Assembly: GCA_022592435.1 (NCBI GenBank)
Contig: JABYQS010000514.1
Span: forward strand, 1 to 19,883
DNA: 19,883 bases
Direction: 5' to 3'
Source: Cerioporus squamosus
Lineage: Eukaryota > Basidiomycota > Agaricomycetes > Polyporales > Polyporaceae
Each line of letters begins with the position of its first letter. Position 1 is the stretch's first letter. The translations under genes were made by a program, and so were the position numbers. Positions 19,851-19,883 of the stretch are shown here, piece after piece. The notes under the pieces are model-generated. The model worked only from the letters and a program-made list of their open reading frames with translations, searched no databases and was not told the origin of the DNA.

Positions 19851-19883
19851 TATTTGTTAAATCTGTGTAAATACCCTGAACAC

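Overview
The window looks like nuclear DNA from a filamentous basidiomycete, probably a wood-decaying Agaricomycete. It has protein genes cut by many 50-85 nt GT-AG introns, a secreted plant-wall glycosidase, a PIL1 eisosome gene with a long disordered tail, and a fungal OTT_1508-like deaminase relative. No bacterial-type operons, rRNA or CRISPR arrays were seen, and no tRNA could be supported.

Layout. 1-247: 3' end of an unidentified + strand gene. 1084-4644 (+): a secreted GH51 alpha-L-arabinofuranosidase in 27 exons, including two 3-nt microexons and three GC-AG introns. 4874-6883 (+): a broken deaminase-like gene carrying a 608 bp terminal-inverted-repeat element at a TA target site. 6884-8090: intergenic, with one orphan open frame. 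8091-9192 (+): a two-exon disordered protein of unknown function. 9830-12903 (+): PIL1 eisosome protein. On the - strand follow three co-oriented genes: a monocarboxylate-type MFS transporter (15058-13240, fully intact), an AsaB/CmcJ-like oxygenase-family protein (16486-15532) and a zinc-dependent medium-chain alcohol dehydrogenase (18749-17437). A possible first exon of one more - strand gene lies at 19850-19810.

How the genes may relate. The arabinofuranosidase is a stand-alone extracellular enzyme that releases arabinose from hemicellulose. Transporter, AsaB-like protein and dehydrogenase share a strand and could form a small oxidation/transport cluster; this rests only on proximity and family. 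PIL1 is a housekeeping membrane-organising protein.

Quality warning. Six genes need single-base length corrections to keep their conserved reading frames (about 22 sites, mostly deletions in short base runs), while the transporter, the 8091-9192 gene and 19 consecutive arabinofuranosidase exons need none. Indel-only damage spread over unrelated genes looks more like consensus error in a long-read assembly than biology. The deaminase is different: its transposon insertion is structural, and it is probably a real pseudogene.
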